This document shows, piece by piece, positions 61,119-64,000 of a DNA stretch of 64,000 nucleotides. Where the stretch lies: assembly GCF_900104815.1 (NCBI RefSeq), contig NZ_FNTD01000004.1, forward strand, positions 7,935,001-7,999,000, in the 5' to 3' direction. The translations under genes and the position numbers were made by a program. Origin of the DNA: Streptomyces misionensis (GTDB lineage: Bacteria; Actinomycetota; Actinomycetes; Streptomycetales; Streptomycetaceae). The notes beneath the pieces are model-generated. The model was not told the origin of the DNA. It was given only the letters and a program-made list of their open reading frames with translations, and ran no database searches. Numbering within the stretch: position 1 is the stretch's first letter; every line of letters starts with the position of its first letter.

Positions 61119-62123
61119 ATGAAGAACGAGCCCAATATCTTTATTGCGGCCGCAACCGTGTCCCTGGCCGAGACCGTGTCCGTGAGCGAGGCCGTCGCCG
61201 AGGGCCTGGTGCCGCCCACGCACCAGGAACTCGGCTTCGAGCGCATCGCGGTCTCGAACAGTGAGGCCGGCCCGGAAATGGCGGCTGAGGCGGCAAGGTC
61301 GGCGATCACGAAGTCCGAGCTGGACCCCTCCGAGATCGGCCTGGTGCTGCACGCCAGCCACTGGTTCCAGGGGCTGGACCTGTGGCCGTCGGCGGCCTAC
61401 GTCGCCAACGAGTCGGTGGGCGCGCATCCTTTCGCCCTGGACGTCCAGCAGCAGTCGCTGGGCGGGCTCGGCGCCATGCGGCTCGCCTCGGCCTACCTGC
61501 GCAGCGGCTTCACCCATGCGGCGCTCGTCACCACCGGCGACCGCTACGCCTCGCCGGGCATCGACCGGTGGAACACCCTGGACAACATCATCTTCGGGGA
61601 CGCCGGCACGGCCGTGGTCCTGTCGACCGAGAGCGGCTTCGCCCGGATCGTCTCCTTCGCCGTCGGGGCGGACAACTCGCTGGAGCGGGTCACCCGTGGC
61701 ACCACGGACTTCGCGCCGGCCCCCGGGATGCGGCAGCCGGTACCGGTGCCGGAGCGCACGCAGCAGTTCTTCACCCTGCCCGAGGCGCCGGCCGCGTGGG
61801 GACAGTACGAGAAGGGACTGTTCGCCTGCCACGACCAAGCGCTGAGCGAGGCCGGGGTCGGCCCCAGGGACATACGCCACGCGGTGGTTCCGTTCCTCCA
61901 CCGCGGCGGCGGCCTCACCGAGAACTACGAGATCCTGGGCTACACCGAGGAGCAGTCACTCTGGAGCTACGGGCGCACCGTCGGCCACCTGGGCGCGGGC
62001 GACCAGGCGGCGGGGCTGGCCTACCTGCGGGAGAACGGGAAGCTCGCCTCCGGGGACCTGGTGATGCTGGTGGGTGCGGGGATCGGGTTCAACTTCGCGG
62101 CGACGGTGCTGGAGATCATCTGA
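61119..62123 (+). CDS. Ketoacyl-ACP synthase III-like protein with altered catalytic residues
   Basis: 334 residues from ATG 61119 (TTGGAG seven bases upstream). The thiolase fold of FabH relatives is clear: IGLVLHASHWFQG, ALDVQQQSLGGLGAMRLASAYL, ALVTTGDRY, IFGDAGTAVVLS and LVMLVGAGIGFNFAATVLEII. The position of the FabH nucleophile Cys112 is Ser113. His261 (PFLHRGG) takes the second place, and His290 (VGHLGAGD) stands where FabH has Asn. A Ser nucleophile occurs in the DpsC/CerJ acyltransferase branch, so it may move an acyl group to an alcohol or amine instead of making a C-C bond. No polyketide or fatty-acid genes are adjacent. Confidence 0.85.
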   Translation: MKNEPNIFIAAATVSLAETVSVSEAVAEGLVPPTHQELGFERIAVSNSEAGPEMAAEAARSAITKSELDPSEIGLVLHASHWFQGLDLWPSAAYVANESVGAHPFALDVQQQSLGGLGAMRLASAYLRSGFTHAALVTTGDRYASPGIDRWNTLDNIIFGDAGTAVVLSTESGFARIVSFAVGADNSLERVTRGTTDFAPAPGMRQPVPVPERTQQFFTLPEAPAAWGQYEKGLFACHDQALSEAGVGPRDIRHAVVPFLHRGGGLTENYEILGYTEEQSLWSYGRTVGHLGAGDQAAGLAYLRENGKLASGDLVMLVGAGIGFNFAATVLEII

Positions 62124-62192
62124 GCCTGGGACCGAACGCGGCCGCCACCCGCTTAAGGGGCGCCTCTACGCTCTTCGCCAGAGGGCTTCCCT

Positions 62193-62231
62193 CACGACGG
62201 CGCCCCAGCCGGTGCCCGGGGCGCCGTCGTG
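62193..62231 (+). terminator. Terminator after the ketosynthase-like gene
   Basis: Perfect 14-base stem CACGACGGCGCCCC with 11-base loop and complement. It separates the gene from the flavoprotein gene, which therefore needs its own promoter within 62232-62356. Confidence 0.85.
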
Positions 62232-62356
62232 GCGGGACGGTGTTGGGGACGAAGTTGACCTCAACTGCCGTCCCGTTTCCCGTGGTCGGTGCTTCGGGGT
62301 TGGAGCGCCGGGTGCATGAGACGATCGGGGAACAAGGCCACAGGGAGGGGAGAATC

Positions 62357-63535
62357 ATGGGGGACAGGGGGCGGCTGCACGTCAGCGGGGAACTGGCGGG
62401 CGTGCTGGAGAAGATCGAAGAGATCGGCGGGTTACTCGATGAACGGGCCGACGCCGCAGAGGAGTTGGGCAGGCTGCCCGAGGACACGGCACGGGCGCTG
62501 CTGGACACGGGGATCGTACGGGCCGAACTTCCGCTGAGTCTGGGCGGATACGAGTTCGCGCCGCGGCAGCTGATCGAGACGGTGGAGCGGACGAGCTACC
62601 ACGACGCGGCGGCCGGGTGGACCATGTTCGCGTTGCAGATGATGACCGGGACCACGGCGGCGTACCTCTCCGCGGACGCGTCGGCCGAGCTGTTCCCCGA
62701 CGTGCCGAACGGGAAGTACGCGCTGCTCTCCGGCCATGGCACACGCCCCGGCCGGGCTGTCCCGGTGCCGGGCGGCTACCGGGTGAGCGGCCAGTGGCAG
62801 TTCGCCTCCGGGATGGCGCACGCCACCCACATCCACAGCGCGATCCAGGTCGAGGGCACCGGTGAGCTACGGGTGCTGGCGATGCCGAAGTCACAGGTGA
62901 CCCTGGACGGCAACTGGGACGTGCTCGGGCTGCGTGCGACACACAGCATCGACTACCACTGCACCGATGTGTACGTACCACACGAGTACACCTACGTCGC
63001 GACCACGGGCACCCCGGTCAACGGCGGCGCCATCTACCGACTCGGCCTGGTCGACATGTCGGCGATCGGGCACACGGGCTGGGCCCTCGGCGTCGGGCGG
63101 CGTCTCCTGGCCGAGCTGAAACGGGTTGCCGCGGCTCGGACCGGTTCGCGGGGCGCCGCCGTCGACACCTCTCAGTTCCACGCCGAGTACGCGACGGCGG
63201 AGGCCAGACTCCGGGCGGCCCGGGCCTGGGTGAACGACGTCTGGCAGGATGTCGAACAGTCCCTGGACCAGGGTCAGTTGCCGAGCACGGAGCAGGACAC
63301 TCTGATCCGTCTCGCCTTGAACCACACGACCACGACCGTGTACGACGTGGGCCGCACCGTCCACCGCTGGGCCGGCTCGGCGGCGATCCGCCGCGGCCCG
63401 GTCGACCGCTTCCTGCGCGACCTCGGAACGGGCGCGCAGCACATCACGTCGAGCCCGGTCGTGCTCCAGAACTGCGGCAAGTGGCTGAGCGGTGCCCAGC
63501 CGGACGCTCGATGGAGCTTCCTTGACCTGACCTGA
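62357..63535 (+). CDS. Acyl-CoA dehydrogenase/flavin-dependent monooxygenase-like protein
   Basis: 392 residues, GGGAGGGGAG upstream of ATG. Acyl-CoA dehydrogenase fold of the HsaA/HpaB-oxygenase-like kind: LLDTGIVRAELPLSLGGYE, AAGWTMFALQMMTG, FASGMAHATHIHSAIQV, NWDVLGLRATHSIDYHCTDVYVPHEYTY, and a helical C-terminus with TTVYDVGRTVHRWAGSAAIRRGPVDRFLRDLGTGAQH. The catalytic Glu base of true acyl-CoA dehydrogenases is not apparent, which favours the oxygenase branch that uses reduced flavin. No reductase partner adjacent (the FMN reductase at 31510 is far away). Confidence 0.82.
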   Translation: MGDRGRLHVSGELAGVLEKIEEIGGLLDERADAAEELGRLPEDTARALLDTGIVRAELPLSLGGYEFAPRQLIETVERTSYHDAAAGWTMFALQMMTGTTAAYLSADASAELFPDVPNGKYALLSGHGTRPGRAVPVPGGYRVSGQWQFASGMAHATHIHSAIQVEGTGELRVLAMPKSQVTLDGNWDVLGLRATHSIDYHCTDVYVPHEYTYVATTGTPVNGGAIYRLGLVDMSAIGHTGWALGVGRRLLAELKRVAAARTGSRGAAVDTSQFHAEYATAEARLRAARAWVNDVWQDVEQSLDQGQLPSTEQDTLIRLALNHTTTTVYDVGRTVHRWAGSAAIRRGPVDRFLRDLGTGAQHITSSPVVLQNCGKWLSGAQPDARWSFLDLT

Positions 63536-63542
63536 CCTGACC
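63523..63542 (+). repeat. Four copies of TGACC at the 3' end of the flavoprotein gene
   Basis: TGACC repeated four times in tandem, spanning the stop codon (63533-63535). Changes in copy number would alter only the last residues. The 292 bases that follow, to 63834, show no gene or hairpin that I can support. Confidence 0.75.
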
Positions 63543-63834
63543 GTCCGGGGCGAAGGATGTACGACTGGTCGAGCCGGGACCGGGCACGCCTTGCAGGGCA
63601 GTACCGCTGAGTACTTGAGCAGCGGGCTGCCATGTGGAGCGCCGGCAACGTCGTGCTGGGGCCACTCCACGTGGGGGAGGGGCAGCCCGTGCCGCCTGCC
63701 GGCAGTCCGGTCTCTCAAGCGCTGCGGGCGGTTCCGAGCGGTTCCTCCAGGCGTCGGGGTGGCAGGGCCACACGTCGCCGGCGCCGTGCTGGTGCCGACG
63801 GGGTCGGAGCGGGTGATGCGTACGGTCGGGCTGG

Positions 63835-64000
63835 TCAGTCCAGCAGGGCGGCCGTGAACGTCCTGCGGTGGTCCGTGAGCCAGGTCTGTATGCGGTCCCA
63901 GCGTTCCCATCCGCCGCGTTCGGCCAGTGCCTGGAGGTATACGGGGTCGCTGTCGGCCACGCGGCGGGTGACGAAGTCCCGGCAGACCTCGGTCGCCTGC
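63835..64000 (-). CDS. Unknown protein, C-terminal 54 residues only
   Basis: A leftward gene enters from the right edge and stops at 63835. The visible end reads EVCRDFVTRRVADSDPVYLQ and WERWDRIQTWLTDHRRTFT, helical in character with good codon bias. The family cannot be named from this part. Its 5' part is outside the window. Confidence 0.6.
   Translation of the reverse strand, partial: QATEVCRDFVTRRVADSDPVYLQALAERGGWERWDRIQTWLTDHRRTFTAALLD

Noticed and set aside
60849..62123. Extension of the ketosynthase-like gene to 60849
   Set aside because: The additional 90 residues have irregular codon bias and no family similarity; ATG 61119 has a good ribosome site and the right family length.
1..64000. 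CRISPR arrays and rRNA genes
   Set aside because: No regularly spaced 20-40 base repeats and no rRNA-like sequence in the window; the short tandem repeats at 15911-16103 are too few and too close.

Overview
The window is from a high-GC actinobacterium, almost certainly a Streptomyces. Nearly every gene has G or C at third codon positions, GTG and TTG starts with GGAGG-type ribosome sites are common, neighbouring genes often overlap by ATGA or GTGA, and families typical of streptomycetes recur (SpoIIE-type phosphatases, CitA/CitB-like two-component systems, Tat-exported hydrolases, F420-type luciferase-like oxidoreductases). No species can be named from the sequence alone.

Layout. Positions 1-14130 form a sugar-use locus: a DUF4965/DUF5127 secreted protein runs leftwards, and rightwards comes a lipoprotein binding protein, a two-domain ABC ATPase, two permeases, a LacI regulator, an aldose 1-epimerase, a GH127 beta-L-arabinofuranosidase and a PA14-GH2 hydrolase. 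A 20-base motif stands in mirror orientation before the two divergent ends, and a strong hairpin separates the binding-protein gene from the ATPase gene. 14217-26120 is mixed metabolism and regulation: a LysR/SDR divergent pair, a citrate/dicarboxylate-type two-component system beside a GntP permease, an IS remnant, a TetR/hydrolase/LLM unit with two tandem palindromes, a secreted peptidase-like hydrolase and a PPOX flavoprotein.

26202-28924 is a compact lanthipeptide locus: a 60-residue precursor followed two bases later by a class IV (LanL-type) synthetase whose predicted zinc site is Cys-Cys-Cys rather than Cys-Cys-His. No transporter gene is adjacent. 29166-34803 holds a PAS/SpoIIE phosphatase, an FMN reductase, a low-GC membrane protein and a double-length Imm49-like protein with an internal duplication. 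35018-49420 looks like a stress and envelope region (VOC protein, YihY/BrkB, MINPP-like phosphatase, PRC-barrel operon with a 48-residue membrane protein, glutamate synthase-like protein, pyruvate oxidase, mannose-6-phosphate isomerase, GspA39-like SDR, small membrane proteins, TetX-like monooxygenase, and a decayed PP2C phosphatase).

49451-60232 carries an SDR-SDR-TetR unit with its probable operator, a very large beta-propeller/amidohydrolase, an SRPBCC-DUF4166 operon preceded by two perfect 18-base palindromes, and a large secreted beta-helix/PKD protein. At 60657-60752 (minus) lies a tRNA-Ser-like RNA with good acceptor, D, variable and T arms but no normal anticodon arm. The right end holds a ketosynthase III-like protein with an altered catalytic triad, an acyl-CoA dehydrogenase-like flavoprotein and a partial gene.

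The most interesting items are the Cys3 class IV lanthipeptide locus, the non-decoding tRNA-Ser-like RNA, the arabinofuranoside-type sugar locus with its mirrored motif, and the duplicated Imm49-like protein.
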